Notes under the pieces: model-generated
Told to the model about the DNA's origin: nothing
What the model saw: the letters and a program-made list of their open reading frames with translations, nothing else
Database searches by the model: none
Assembly (NCBI RefSeq): GCF_024730665.1
Contig: NZ_CP084737.1
Location: forward strand, 765,501 to 829,500
Reading direction: 5' to 3'
Length of the DNA: 64,000 nt
Source of the DNA: Coxiella-like endosymbiont
GTDB taxonomy: Bacteria; Pseudomonadota; Gammaproteobacteria; Coxiellales; Coxiellaceae
Part shown: positions 34,600-45,658 of the stretch, in pieces
How positions within the stretch are numbered: position 1 is the first letter of the stretch
Layout of the letters: every line of letters starts with the position of its first letter
Made by a program: the position numbers and the translations under genes

Positions 34600-35964
34600 T
34601 TATTTTCCGATACAAAATTCAGAGAATATTTTCCTGAGTAAGTCATCTGCTACAAATTCACCAGTAATTTCTGAAAGGGTATTTTGTGCTTGTCGTAGGT
34701 ATTCGGCGATAAGTTCGCCGGCCTTTTGCTTGAAAAATTGTTCATCCGCTTTTTCTAGAAAAAATCTAGCTCTTGTTATAGAATCGCAGTGGCGTCGTCG
34801 CGCGATAAAGTCATTTTCGTTAGTAGTTTTAAATCCAACAATCTCTTTTAAATGACATTTGAGTAAATCAATACCGGCGCCAGTTTTAACAGAGATTTTA
34901 ATCCGTATGTAATCAGTATTTTCTTTTGACGGTTTTTCTCCAGTTAAATCAATTTTATTTTCGATAATAACAAGTGGTATTTGTTTTCCACTATCTGAAA
35001 ATAATTGTTTTATTGTTTTATGAAAATCTTCTTCTTTTGAATGACTAGAAGAATCCAGCATAAGTAAAATAAGATCAGCTTTATCAATGGCTTTTTTAGT
35101 ACGATTCATACCTTCCTTTTCAACAACGTCTTCGGTAATTCGTAAACCCGCTGTATCTAGAATATTAATGGGCATGCCGTCGATATGGATGGACTCTCGG
35201 AGAACATCGCGGGTAGTACCTGCGATATCAGTCACAATCGCTATTTCTTGTCCACTGAGTAAATTGAGCAAACTCGATTTACCTACATTCGGTTCACCTG
35301 CTATCACGACAGTAATTCCGTCACGTAACAACACGCCTTGTTTTGCCGTTTTTTTAATTTCCTTCACTTGTCGTAGCAAATTTTTTAATTTTATTTCTAT
35401 CGATTTATCTGCTAGAAAATCAATTTCTTCTTCTGGAAAATCAATTGCTGCTTCTACGTGTGTCCGTAATTCAACAAGGGCCGTAACGAGTTCACGAATA
35501 TGGTTGGAAAACTCACCTTGTAATGAACGGACAGCAGACTTCGCAGCCCGTTCAGAAGTAGCATTAATTAAATCTGAAATGGCTTCTGCTTGTGCTAAAT
35601 CGATTTTGTTATTTAAAAAAGCTCTTTCAGAAAATTCCCCTGGCCTTGCTAACCGCACCTCCTCATTTAAGATGCTTTTAAGCAAGCAGTCTATTACAAT
35701 AGGTCCACCATGACCATGGAGTTCTAAAACATCCTCACCAGTGAATGAATTTGGCCCTGGAAAATAAAGGGCGATGCCTTCATCAATAACTGACTGTTGA
35801 TATTTAAATTTAGCAACCGTAGCATGTCTAGGTTTAGGTAGGCACCCTAGCATCTTTTTCGCAATAGCTTTAGTCTGTGGTCCAGACACACGAACAACAC
35901 TAATCCCTCCCTGACCAGAAGGCGTTATTTGTGCAACAATGGTCTCCCTAGAGTCACTAGACAT
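34600..35964 (-). CDS. mnmE: tRNA modification GTPase MnmE (TrmE)
   Basis: GTPase partner of MnmG in tRNA wobble uridine modification. It has 454 residues, same as E. coli. The N-terminal formyl-THF-binding domain is IVAQITPSGQGGISVVRVSG. The G domain has G1 GEPNVGKSSLLN, the G2-G3 region DIAGTTRDVL and LDTAGLR, and G4 as ENKID, close to the usual N-K-x-D. The conserved C-terminal C-x-G-K is present (FCIGK-stop). It is intact, although mnmG just downstream carries several frameshifts. Confidence 0.95.
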   Translation of the reverse strand: MSSDSRETIVAQITPSGQGGISVVRVSGPQTKAIAKKMLGCLPKPRHATVAKFKYQQSVIDEGIALYFPGPNSFTGEDVLELHGHGGPIVIDCLLKSILNEEVRLARPGEFSERAFLNNKIDLAQAEAISDLINATSERAAKSAVRSLQGEFSNHIRELVTALVELRTHVEAAIDFPEEEIDFLADKSIEIKLKNLLRQVKEIKKTAKQGVLLRDGITVVIAGEPNVGKSSLLNLLSGQEIAIVTDIAGTTRDVLRESIHIDGMPINILDTAGLRITEDVVEKEGMNRTKKAIDKADLILLMLDSSSHSKEEDFHKTIKQLFSDSGKQIPLVIIENKIDLTGEKPSKENTDYIRIKISVKTGAGIDLLKCHLKEIVGFKTTNENDFIARRRHCDSITRARFFLEKADEQFFKQKAGELIAEYLRQAQNTLSEITGEFVADDLLRKIFSEFCIGK

Positions 35965-35989
35965 AAAAAATGTAATTAGATTTCAACAT

Positions 35990-37690
35990 TTATTTTCTAG
36001 TAGTGCATCTGATTTTTAATTTCGCTTTGTGGCTTTCATATACTCTATTAACGTACCATTGTTGCAACGTCTGAACAACATTATTTATTAGCCAATATAA
36101 GACCAATCCTGCCGGGAAGTTGATAAAAAATACAGTAAACATCATAGGTAAAATCCACATCATTTTTTGTTGTGTAGGATCTGGAGATGTAGGAGATAAT
36201 CTCTGTTGGACTAACATACTTAATCCCATTAAAACTGGAAGAATATAGTACGGATCTTTAGCGGATAGATCATAAATCCATAGAATAAACGGTGCTTGAC
36301 GTAATTCAACACTTTCAATGATGACGTAATAAAATGCGATAAAAACGGGGATTTGAATTAACAATGGCAGACAGCCGCCAAGAGGATTAATTTTTTCTTT
36401 ACGATACAGTTCCATAGTAGCGCGGCTTAATGCTTGTCGATCATTGCCATAGCGTTCCTTTAACGCTTGCACTCGAGGTTGCAGTTCACGCATACGCGCC
36501 ATTGAACGAAAACTTTTTTCAGAGAACCAGTAAAAAACAATTTTAATTAAAATCGTCGTAACGGCAATAGACCAACCCCAGTTTCTTAAAATTTTATGAA
36601 CAGCACTCATAATCCAAAATAAAAGCATTGAAATAGGCCATAACCATCCATAATCAATCGTTCTCTCTAAACCAGGTGCTAATGGTTTCAATTGATTAGC
36701 TACTTCTGGACCAATATAAACTGTTGCGTGACTAGATGCAGTTTTTCCAGGCGCAATATTCATTGCTGGACTTAAAAAACCTATGGTATAAATATTCTGT
36801 CTTCCGTTTTGGGAAGGGGTGATATAGCTATAATAGTAGTAAGTTAATTTGGAATTTCCTGGAATCCATGCGCTCAAAAAATAATGCTGCTGCATGGCAA
36901 TCCATCCGCCTGTCGATACTCGATTGATGTTTCCTTTGTCAAGGGATTCATAAGTCACCTTTTTGTAAGGTGTTTGTGGACTCGAAATTGCAGGACCATT
37001 ATAGCTTCGGATATAAAAATGGTGATGCTTAACAGATGGTTGTCGGCGCGTTAATTGAGCAAACAGACTACCTTGCCACAGTTTAGCAGTCTCATTTTTT
37101 ACCACATAATTAAGTTGAATGGCATAATTACCACGATGAAAGGTATAAGTTTTAATAATTTTTAATCCATTAGATGTTCGGCTAGTCAATTGAACTACAA
37201 GCTTAGTTTCCGCATCTTTTAAGACATAATTTTTTTCTGTAGAGGTAAATTTAATTGGGAAGACTTTTTGATTAGCATTCGCATTCGTGAGACCACTTTG
37301 TGCGATATATAATTCATTGCAATCAGAATTTAAAATTTGAACTGGCGTATCTTTTTCTTTAATAGAAATTGGATATTTCGGAAGTGCAGCCGAAACAATA
37401 TTGCCACTCTGCATATCGATTACTATTTTGAGCACATCAGTTCTTACAGTAATGAATTGTCTTAGAAAATTTTTATTTCCTGCTGCAATGGTTCCTGTTA
37501 CTTTGGTTTTGGCCGTTTTTGGCATAAGAGCTGGAGGTGTATAAATCGTTTCTTTTCCATCCGTATGTGGGGATGGGGCGGATTGTAATGATTGTTCCGA
37601 AACTGGCGGATAATCTCGCATCCATGCATTAAAAAGTGAAATCGCTAAAAGTACCATAATGATGTATAAAACTATTTTTTTGCTATCCAT
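35990..37690 (-). CDS. yidC: membrane protein insertase YidC
   Basis: Inner-membrane insertase, 566 residues (E. coli 548). An N-terminal membrane anchor ([18 protein letters not shown]) precedes a large periplasmic domain of ~320 residues, then the conserved five-helix YidC/Oxa1 core: the membrane-embedded arginine region [40 protein letters not shown] and [19 protein letters not shown]. It follows yidD by two bases and is followed by mnmE, the canonical order. Intact over 1.7 kb despite many A and T runs. Confidence 0.95.
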   Translation of the reverse strand: MDSKKIVLYIIMVLLAISLFNAWMRDYPPVSEQSLQSAPSPHTDGKETIYTPPALMPKTAKTKVTGTIAAGNKNFLRQFITVRTDVLKIVIDMQSGNIVSAALPKYPISIKEKDTPVQILNSDCNELYIAQSGLTNANANQKVFPIKFTSTEKNYVLKDAETKLVVQLTSRTSNGLKIIKTYTFHRGNYAIQLNYVVKNETAKLWQGSLFAQLTRRQPSVKHHHFYIRSYNGPAISSPQTPYKKVTYESLDKGNINRVSTGGWIAMQQHYFLSAWIPGNSKLTYYYYSYITPSQNGRQNIYTIGFLSPAMNIAPGKTASSHATVYIGPEVANQLKPLAPGLERTIDYGWLWPISMLLFWIMSAVHKILRNWGWSIAVTTILIKIVFYWFSEKSFRSMARMRELQPRVQALKERYGNDRQALSRATMELYRKEKINPLGGCLPLLIQIPVFIAFYYVIIESVELRQAPFILWIYDLSAKDPYYILPVLMGLSMLVQQRLSPTSPDPTQQKMMWILPMMFTVFFINFPAGLVLYWLINNVVQTLQQWYVNRVYESHKAKLKIRCTTRK

Positions 37691-37692
37691 TG

Positions 37693-37959
37693 TTATATCG
37701 TCTTCTTATATTTTTTAGGAACTGAATCAATGCCACCTAAATGAAAAGGATGACAACGTAATAATCGACAAACCGATAAATACACACCTTTCATAACACC
37801 TAATTGTTTTATTGCTTCTTCTGCATAAGAAGAACAGCTGGGATAAAATCGACAACAACTAATAAACCAGGGACTTACTATATACTGATAAAATCTAATT
37901 AAACTAATAAAAATGAACTGTGTTATTTGACTAATTGTTCGAGTAAACGATTTATACAT
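37693..37959 (-). CDS. yidD: membrane protein insertion efficiency factor YidD
   Basis: Small membrane-associated protein that aids YidC-dependent insertion. It has 88 residues with the family core [27 protein letters not shown] and [11 protein letters not shown]. The start ATG 37959 overlaps the rnpA end by 37 bases, a common arrangement. Between rnpA and yidC. Intact. Confidence 0.94.
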   Translation of the reverse strand: MYKSFTRTISQITQFIFISLIRFYQYIVSPWFISCCRFYPSCSSYAEEAIKQLGVMKGVYLSVCRLLRCHPFHLGGIDSVPKKYKKTI

Positions 37960-38264
37960 TTATACAGCTCTCTGTTGCTTGCTTCACTAGCACATGCCTT
38001 TGCAATAAAAACAAGATCAAACGATGGTAGTTGATTTTTTTGTCTGCGGAAGGCCTCCTTTACCATTCTTCTAACTCGATTTCGGATGATGGCCTTTTTA
38101 ACACTTCTCTTACTTGCTACCACCCCTAAACGGGAATGCCCGATATCGTTATTAAGATAATAGAGTACATAATACCGATCTAATAATCGCTGGCGTTTGG
38201 AATAAACACACCGAAACACTGCTGTTGTCCGGATTCGCCAATCCGATGAAAAGTGATATCCCAT
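37923..38264 (-). CDS. rnpA: ribonuclease P protein component
   Basis: Protein subunit of RNase P, which trims tRNA 5' leaders. It has 113 residues. The conserved basic RNR motif is present in [18 protein letters not shown], preceded by [18 protein letters not shown] 38264 is four bases after the rpmH stop. Intact. The catalytic RNA gene is not in this window. Confidence 0.94.
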   Translation of the reverse strand: MGYHFSSDWRIRTTAVFRCVYSKRQRLLDRYYVLYYLNNDIGHSRLGVVASKRSVKKAIIRNRVRRMVKEAFRRQKNQLPSFDLVFIAKACASEASNRELYKCINRLLEQLVK

Positions 38265-38268
38265 TAGT

Positions 38269-38397
38269 TTATTGGACGCTTCTCCCTTTGGCGCGACGAC
38301 GTTTTAATACTTGACGACCATTTTTTGTGGCCATGCGTGCACGAAAGCCATGTGTTCGATTTCGCTTTAATTTACTGGGTTGATATGTTCGTTTCAT
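38269..38397 (-). CDS. rpmH: 50S ribosomal protein L34
   Basis: Smallest ribosomal protein, 42 residues, highly basic. It reads [20 protein letters not shown] and then the family end with [15 protein letters not shown]. The usual bacterial length is 44-46. It is first in the rpmH-rnpA-yidD-yidC-mnmE-mnmG set; its promoter should lie in 38400-38500. Intact. Confidence 0.96.
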   Translation of the reverse strand: MKRTYQPSKLKRNRTHGFRARMATKNGRQVLKRRRAKGRSVQ

Positions 38398-38681
38398 AAG
38401 TCACTCGGTGTTATCAAGATCCGAAATCATAAATCAGCGCGAACGGTGCTGTCAAATAAAGTGATTACGGTTCTTTCTACTATCAATTAAATTTAGTTAA
38501 TAAATTCATGGTAATGATTATAAGACCTGTTAATAAAAGAACAAGTTAAATTACTGTTTATAGAACAATTGGTTATAGTATTTTCATCTGTTAATGAATG
38601 AAAGGACATTGAAACGAATAACCTGTGTAAAACCATAAGCATGTTGTTTTGCTTTTAAAATATTCATTTTCTATAGACAGT

Positions 38682-38690
38682 TTATCCACA
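38682..38690 (+). promoter_or_regulatory. perfect DnaA box upstream of rpmH
   Basis: TTATCCACA, an exact match to the E. coli consensus DnaA box, lies 285 bases upstream of rpmH in AT-rich DNA. In many gammaproteobacteria the origin lies between rpmH and dnaA. I find no second strong box within 300 bases, so a full origin here is doubtful. Confidence 0.4.
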
Positions 38691-40320
38691 ATTTAAAAAC
38701 ACATAGAAATGAAAACCTTTTTAATTTTTAGTTTAAAAATATTTACGTTAGTCTTAAGAGAAAAGACGCTTATAGTGTGTCACCGATCAAAGTACGTTAA
38801 TCCTCCTTTTAGCTCTCTTTGTTCTTTTTTAGATTTTATATCAGTATCTGTTGCATTCCTTTTCAAGAAGAAAACTTTAAAACTAAAACTAAATTCCATA
38901 AAGAAAGTGGAATGAGAATTTCACCTTAGTGTGCGCTGGGCCCTGTGAGAAGTTTTCCTTCATTACTTGATGTTTGCACTTACTTAATTTGAGTCAGAAG
39001 CCGCTTTTGAATATGGATTCTATTATTTCTTATGGAATCTAATCAATTTTATATTCATCTAAATTCTTTAAATTTTTCCCTCGATTGCTGCTACTTCCAA
39101 AAGATGGTTCTCGAGAGAAGAATTCCCATTAATATAAGTTTTCGATAAACCGCGTATATTGGTTTGAATTTATTTCTTGATATATGGTTTTAGCAAAACC
39201 ATTCGGATGCAATATCCGCTGTAACATAGAACATAGCTCGGAATTGAGTCGTATTTTCCTTCAACTATATTCATTATAAGAAATAATATAATATGTGATG
39301 AATTTCAGTGAATTTTATGATTCGTCGTTCTATAATGATTTGTTGCTATCGTAAAAACTATTAAATACAAAATAGGAATGCAATTAGAAAAAACGATATG
39401 TCTCTTGCTTAAATAGTTTAAAATTATATACAATATAGATAATAAAGGCCGCTCATTGTCAAGCGCTCCAATTGGTAGAGATGAAGTTAACGCACTCATC
39501 GTTCGATCGTATCTGTATCAACCCATTTTCCAAACTTCTTGCTTTATTCATTGTGAGGCAGTTATCGGGGTAGCTTGAATCTTTCCTAAAAAATCAGAAG
39601 TAGAAAGCGTATTAGCATATTGAAAAATAAAAAGGTAGCTACTCTCCATTCATGTTTGTATTCAAATAAAGTATATTATTTTTCTATCAAGAATTGGACA
39701 TCAGACTAATTTCGATTTCTGATGGTATATCATTATTGAGATTCAGTTATCCTATTCTCTAAAAACACGTAGATATAATATTCTACTCATGGTATCAGAG
39801 AGAGCTTATAGGCTTCAGCGGGGGATTTTATAATAAAATCATATCACTGCTATGTAATGTTCTCTTACAAAGGTCTATAAAAAATAGTTTAACAAATGTC
39901 TAGATAAATCCTTAGCTTTTACAGGGCTATATGTGCGTTCGTTAAATTTTTCAGAGTCTACACATATAGATAAAAGTTAATAAAAACAAGTTTGCATAAT
40001 TGGGCTAAGCTCTTATAGATTTAACTACAATAAGTCTTCTTATTTTTTTTGGATTCCATGTAGTGCTTAACCATTTAAGGGATTCTAAGTTTAAAATTAC
40101 CCAAGGCATTCTGGTAATAATTAAATAAAATTAAACGAAAAAAATTTCATGAATTTAGTCTGTTATAACTAGGATAAGGTATGTTGAAATGTTGTTCATT
40201 GAGAATCAAGCGACCATAGTTTATATTCATTGATTTAATGAAGTTTAATAAATACGGAGTATAGCTTAATTAGTAATAATCTTTGTTAACACAGTTAACA
40301 GTTTGGGTTTCGTAAGAAAC

Positions 40321-40329
40321 TGCTATAAT
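40321..40329 (+). promoter_or_regulatory. extended -10 promoter element before a small ORF
   Basis: TGCTATAAT matches an extended -10 (TG-n-TATAAT). The -35 position holds only a weak match (around 40302-40307). It lies about 30 bases upstream of a small ORF with a good ribosome-binding site. Confidence 0.35.
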
Positions 40330-40358
40330 GATTTCTGATTCTTAAAAGGTGATCTAGT

Positions 40359-40448
40359 GTGGTAGCTGTCATAGACGAATCTTTAGTGGGAGTTGACCTC
40401 ATTCTGCCTGGAGATCATCATAGTGCCAATAGTATCACTACTACTTGA
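40359..40448 (+). CDS. possible 29-residue small protein or gene start remnant
   Basis: GTG 40359 with AAAAGG seven to eight bases upstream opens 29 codons with a coding-like composition (starting VAVIDESLVGVDLILPGDHH after the initiator) to a TGA at 40446-40448. An extended -10 lies just upstream. The spacer around it is otherwise non-coding. I recognise no family. It may be the surviving 5' end of a lost gene or a true small protein. Confidence 0.3.
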   Translation: MVAVIDESLVGVDLILPGDHHSANSITTT

Positions 40449-40984
40449 TTCTATGGAAAACACTGTTTTGCATGGAGTAAATGTGATGTTGTAACAAGTT
40501 TAGCTTAGAGAATTGAACTCCGTATTTTAAAAATGGCGCTATCCAGTTTTGATAAGTGAAGGTTTGGTCTATTTCTTTATTAACAAAGGCTCCGATAACA
40601 TTGATGAAATCGCTCTTTTTATTTTTTTCAAATTTAGTATCTGTATGCAAAGTGCATTCATTAAGGACGCAGTCGAATATTTCCACTTTTAATTACATTA
40701 AGACTAAGAAACCTGCTGATTGCCATGTCTATGCTGCGCATATTCTCGATAATATTTTGAATCTAGCTAATTTTATTATGCTATAGGGTGAGTATACTGT
40801 CCTTTAAGTTGTAGCTAAATGGTATATTGATAAAAGTCAATTAAAAGTAAGTAAATAATAATTTTGATTTTCACGTGGAGAACAAAATAATTTTTCAGCG
40901 ATAGATTTTAATTTAAGGTACCGCAAAGCATCGTAGTGCGCCATAGCCAATAATGCAGTCTTTTATAAAAGCGCCACGCACATG

Positions 40985-43051
40985 CTATAGCAGAGAAATA
41001 TCTGCGATCTGCATAAAAAGTTGTTGTAACGATGAAAGTAATATCAAACGATTGGCACACTTTCTCTTGTCATCTACCATTACCATAACTTTATTAAAAA
41101 AGCATCAATTGGCCCCTTAAGGGATGCTAATTCGCTCAGTGCTTTGGTGTAATCTGCTTTTTTATATAAATTATTAACAGAGTCAGCATGTATTCTCAGC
41201 TGTGTGGCGAGAATGCGTTCAGCATCAGAATCAAATAAAGAATCATTGATCAATTTTAATTTTTCCACATTTGACTGTTTTTTTAGAATATTATTGATAC
41301 GTTTATTAGCGGCTGCAAGTGCGTTTGCTTCGGGTAGCGTTTGAAAATGTTGTACTGCCTTAATACGTCGATCGAAATCTAGAGGTTGAGTGGGTCGTGA
41401 AGATAGAACTGACATAAATACAGATGATGGTACATTCTTTTCGAGATACCAGGTACGTAATCGTTCAATAATAAACTTAAAAGATTGATCAACGACATTT
41501 TTGCTAGGTAATGCTATAGTGAAGTTCTTTTCCGCTTCTTCAAGTAATGTTGATAAATCTAAAGGAAGCTCTTTCTCTATTAAAATACGCAAAACGCCAA
41601 TCGCAGCTCGGCGTAAAGCAAAAGGATCTTTATCTCCTGTTGGCAGTTTATGAATACCGACAATTCCAATAATAGTGTCTAGCCGATCTGCGAGAGCAAT
41701 GCAAGCGCCGGGTAAACTCTTGGGCAAAATATCACCAGAGAAGCGGGGTTGGTAGTGTTCTCTAATAGAATTGGCCAAACTTTCAGATTCTTTACTGTGG
41801 AGTGAATAGTAATAGCCCATAATGCCCTGTAGTTTCGGAAATTCATGCACCATTTTACTAACTAAATCACATTTGGAAAGAAGACACCCGCGATGAACAA
41901 GGAGTTCATCGATATGAATTTGTTTAGCTATAAAAACCGCGAGCTTAGCAATGCGTTTCGTTTTATCAGCAAGTGTACCGAGCTGGTGCTGAAAAACAAC
42001 ATCAGCTAATTTAGGTAGTCGACTTTCTAGGGTAACATCGAGATCGTTGTTATAAAAAAATGAAGCGTCTGAAAGACGGGCGTTAATAACGCGTTCGTTT
42101 CCTGAAATTACACGTTTATGGTCTTTGCTTTCAATATTACTGACTAAGATAAAATAAGGAAGTAAGTTGCCTTTTTCATCTTTTATAGGGAAATAACGTT
42201 GATGTACTTTCATCGCAGTGATTAATACTTCCGGTGGTAGTGCCAGAAATTTTTCTTTAAAGCGTCCTAGTAGGGCAACAGGCCATTCGACCATACCGGT
42301 CACTTCTTTTAGTAAATATTCATCGATGATAGCTTGCCCTTTTAGGCTAGCTACTTCTTGAATTAAAATCCGAATTTTTTAAGCCGTTTTTCGAAATCAG
42401 CGATTACCATACCATGCGTTAATAATACTCGCTGATAATCATCAGGTTGGCTGATTGCTATTCGTTGAGGGTAATGAAAATGATGTCCTCGTGTTTCAGC
42501 AGAAGTCATATGACCAAGGATAGTGGTTGGCACGACATCTTTTCCAAAAATCATCACAACCCAATGAACAGGACGAACAAAAGTTTCTGTATGAGCCCCC
42601 AGCGCATGGCTTTAAAAATGGGTAATTGCTTAATGGCCGTTTGGATAATTTTAGGTAATAATTCTTTGGTTAATTGACCCGGTTGCTTAATGCGACAGTA
42701 TATAAAATCCCCTTTTTTTGTTTCTTTTCTTTGAAGCTGATCTGTTGAAATACCACAAGATCGTGCAAAACCTAAACACGCTAATGTAGGAGCACCATCT
42801 TTTCCAAAAGCAGATTTGACACTAGGGCCCTGTCGTTCAATGACACGTGCGGGTTGTTCTGTTGAGAGACGATTTATTAATACTGCTAAACGGCAGGGCG
42901 TTGCGAATGAATGTAAAGTGCCAAATGACAATTCTGATTTTTCAAGCTGTATCTGGATGTTTCGAGATAATGAGTTTGATAATTGATTCAACATGCTTGG
43001 TGGTAATTCTTCACAGCCAATTTCAAATAAAAAATTTTTCGTGACCATCAA
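40985..43051 (-). pseudogene. glyS: glycyl-tRNA synthetase beta subunit, three frameshifts
   Basis: Beta chain of the bacterial alpha2-beta2 GlyRS. It starts at ATG 43051 (MMVTKNFLFEIGCEELPPSM), overlapping the glyQ stop by four bases. Frame breaks lie at plus C5 42596-42600 (after KAMRWG; other frame HTETFVRPVHWVVMIFGKD), T6 42375-42380 (after EKRLKK; other frame IRILIQEVASLKGQAI) and A6 41096-41101 (after GPIDAF; other frame FNKVMVMVDDKRKCANRL, ending QIADISLL-stop at 40985). Restoring one base at each site gives exactly 689 residues, the E. coli length. This exact match supports three independent one-base losses in an otherwise intact gene. Confidence 0.93.
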
Positions 43052-43952
43052 GCAATCTCTTTTTTTAATAATGGAAATCTAAGTTTTTCTCGCGTTGAAT
43101 AGTATGCGCTTGCGACAGCAAGCGCTAGTTTTCTGACACGTAGTATAAATCGTTGACGTTCCGTCATTGAAATAGCTTGGCGAGCGTCTAATAAATTAAA
43201 CGTATGAGAAGATTTTAATACCATTTCATAGGCAGCTAAGGGTAATTTAGCTCCAATTAAGCGTAGTGCTTCTTTTTCGTAGAAACCAAAATGCTTGAAT
43301 AAGGTATCGACATCGGCGTATTCGAAGTTATAGGCTGACATCTCAACTTCGTTTTGGTGAAATATATGTCCGTAGGTGATGTCACCATCTGGGCCTTTAG
43401 CCCAAACTAGATCAAACATATTATCTACCTGTTGCACAAACATGGCCAGTCGTTCTAAGCCATAGGTAATTTCGCCGGTTACTGGGTGACATTCTAGGCC
43501 ACCGACTTGTTGGAAATAAGTAAATTGGGTGATTTCCATTCCATCTTGCCACACTTCCCAGCCAACCCCCAAGAACCCAACGTTGGCGCTTCCCAATCAT
43601 CTTCAACAAAACGGATATCATGGATGAGAGGATCAATATTTAAAGCTTTTAAGGAGCCGAGATAGATTTCTTGAATGTTATCAGGGGATGGCTTTAGCAT
43701 AACTTGATATTGATAATAATGTTGTGTGCGATTGGGATTGTCTCCATATCGACCGTCAGTGGGGCGACGTGATGGTTGAACGTAAGCAGTGCGCCAGGGT
43801 TCAGGGCCGATCGCCCGCAAAAAAGTAGCCGGGTGGAAAGTACCAGCGCCTACTTCCATATCCAATGGCTGAAGCAAAAGACACCCTTGGTCAGACCAAT
43901 ACCGATGTAAAGTTAAGATCATTGTCTGAAAGTTTAATGGGCACTGATTCAT
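43048..43952 (-). pseudogene. glyQ: glycyl-tRNA synthetase alpha subunit, one frameshift
   Basis: Catalytic chain of the tetrameric GlyRS. From ATG 43952 it reads [20 protein letters not shown] and [20 protein letters not shown], then [16 protein letters not shown] and the [18 protein letters not shown] region. There a G5 run (plus C5, 43566-43570) shifts the frame. The other frame continues [38 protein letters not shown] and ends at 43048. One base restored gives 301 residues (E. coli 303). Coupled to glyS by an ATGA overlap. Confidence 0.93.
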
Positions 43953-44036
43953 TTTGAAATCCAGGACAATGATGACTTATGTCGCCTTCCTTCCGTATTC
44001 CACATTTTTGGAATAACAGAAGGTCTAGTTATTTTT

Positions 44037-44745
44037 TTACCTGGCCAATTGCACTTTGGAGTAGAGATTTTGTTGAGAAATTGTGCCTGGTGTAAATCGA
44101 AAATTAGTCGATGCTTTTCTACCAATAACCAGATCGGTGTGCTTACCGGTTGCATTGATCGTGCCAATTGAAAATTATCGCGCAATTGTTTTTGTATGGC
44201 GGGATCATTCATATCTTTTTTAACTTGATCTATATTTAATCCAATATTTTTAGTAATTTTAAAAACTGAATCATTTGTCAACGAATTATCAGTGTTGAGC
44301 AGTACATCAAAAAACATAATATTTTCCTTGTGTTACCGCTGATTATGATACTTTGGCAGCCAATTGCGATTGATTGTAAAAAAGTCAGTCCTTCAAAGAG
44401 GACGACTCGAAGATCTTTATTTTGTTTCATGAGATTTTGGATGAATTGATTTATAGCTTTGCAATGCCACTTTGATAATCAAAAAATTTAACTAAGATGA
44501 CACTACCTTTAGAATTACTTATGATAGGCGAAACTGAATCATTAAGCAATTTTTATCGTGTTGTGCAATCGCCTTTCGTATACATTGTTCTCGCCGCTTA
44601 TTTGCGTCTACTTTTGTAGAGTTCGGGAAGATTCCATTAACACTTTTTAATTATTAATTAGGTAATTATGAATAATTTTATGAATTTCTTTTATTTTTTT
44701 ATGTTGAAAAATTAGAGAGTTATAGGGTAATTTGTTAGTGTCGAG
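44037..44745 (-). pseudogene. com1: decayed com1-like outer-membrane DsbA-family protein
   Basis: Fragments in several frames between rpoH and glyQ line up with Com1, the ~27-kDa Coxiella outer-membrane protein with a thioredoxin fold. In order: IKEIHKIIHNYLINN, VLMESSRTLQK-stop, NDSVSPIISNSKGSVILVKF with FDYQSGIAKL-stop, MKQNKDLRVV, FFDVLLNTDNSLTND, IGLNIDQVKKDMNDPAIQKQ with LRDNFQLARSM, and finally LVIGRKASTNFRFTPGTISQ ending at 44037. There are at least three in-frame stops and several frame changes. The active site expected as C-G-H-C reads SGIA, so both cysteines are gone. Unlike neighbouring genes, this is genuine decay. The open stretch 43949-44317 is only an out-of-frame composite. 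The alignment to Com1 is from memory. Confidence 0.75.
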
Positions 44746-44774
44746 TTTTGTAGAGCCACCCTATGTTCTTTTGA

Positions 44775-45658
44775 TTAGTTGGTGAGTGTCATTGCTTCTC
44801 GAATTTTCTGCATAGCATTTTTTTCGAGTTGGCGAATGCGCTCAGCAGAAATGTCGTATTTCCCCGCCAATTCATGGAGTGTTAGTTTTTTTTCATTTAA
44901 CCAGCGCTGATATAAAATATCTTGACTTCGTTTATCCAGTGTTTGAATAGCGTTATGCAAAAGTTGCTCTTGATCGTACGACCAATCACTTTGTTCTAGT
45001 TGCAAAGCGGGATTGTAGCGTTTATCTTGGAGATAATGAACTGGTGCCGCTACGCAGCCAATATGACCTCCTCCGTCGCTATCATCGTCACTGCCATCAA
45101 AGGCCTCATCATAACTGTTTAGCCTTTCTTCCATTTGGCGCACGTCTTTTGTATTCACATTTAATGTTTCAGCAAGCGTTTGAGCTTCCTGTTCACTAAA
45201 CCAGCCGCGTTTTTTTGTATGCTTTCGTAAATTGAAAAAAGCTTACGTTGCGCTTTGGTAGTGGCAACTTTAACGATACGCCAATTGCGGAGAATAAATT
45301 CATGAATTTCTGCTCGAATCCAATGTACAGCAAAAGAAACCAAGCGAACACCTACTTTTGGATCGAAACGTTTTACTGCCTTCATAAGGCCAATATTGCC
45401 CTCTTGAATAAGGTCGGCTTGAGGGAGCCCATAACCTGAGTAACCGCGCGCGATCCGCACCACAAACCGGAGATGAGAAAGCACCAACTTTCTAGCTGAT
45501 TCTAAGTCATTGTTTTTTTTAAACTTGATGGCTAACTCTTGTTCTTCCTCTACGCTTAGCATAGGGATGCGATTAACCCAGCTAATGTAGCTGCCCAAAC
45601 TTCCAACAGAAAGAGATCTTTCCTCAACGCATGTTAGCTGATTCATGTTTTCACTCAA
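44775..45658 (-). pseudogene. rpoH: heat-shock sigma factor RpoH (sigma-32), one frameshift
   Basis: Alternative sigma factor for heat-shock promoters. From ATG 45658: region 1.2 [17 protein letters not shown], region 2 [20 protein letters not shown] and [20 protein letters not shown], and the [18 protein letters not shown] stretch diagnostic of RpoH. The frame is lost at T6 (plus A6, 45235-45240) after AQRKL. The other frame reads [20 protein letters not shown] (the RpoH box region) and continues into the ORF with region 4 (LTLHELAGKYDISAERIRQL) to 44775. One base restored gives 294 residues (E. coli 284). As written, the protein would lack region 4 and could not bind -35 elements. Confidence 0.93.

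Larger units (their letters stand above)
38398..40984. other. 2.6-kb spacer between rpmH and glyS
   Basis: Strongly AT-rich. Apart from the DnaA box and the small ORF listed separately, it has three short ORFs (38709-38915 plus, 39305-39499 minus, 40441-40686 minus) that resemble nothing I know and are compatible with chance. No tRNA or rRNA fold is apparent. Confidence 0.45.

Noticed and set aside
35087-35713. 208-codon plus ORF inside mnmE
   Set aside because: It is antisense to the intact and conserved MnmE GTPase; Ser-rich composition is typical of such shadow frames.
39460-39510. tRNA-like CTCCAATTGGTAGAG stretch
   Set aside because: It recalls a D-arm, but no acceptor or T-arm pairs with it, and the conserved TTC-A/G-A loop is absent at the right distance.
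43949-44317. 122-codon open frame next to glyQ as a novel gene
   Set aside because: Its first part is the Com1 C-terminal half, and its end is an out-of-frame reading past the true Com1 stop; it is an accident of the com1 pseudogene.
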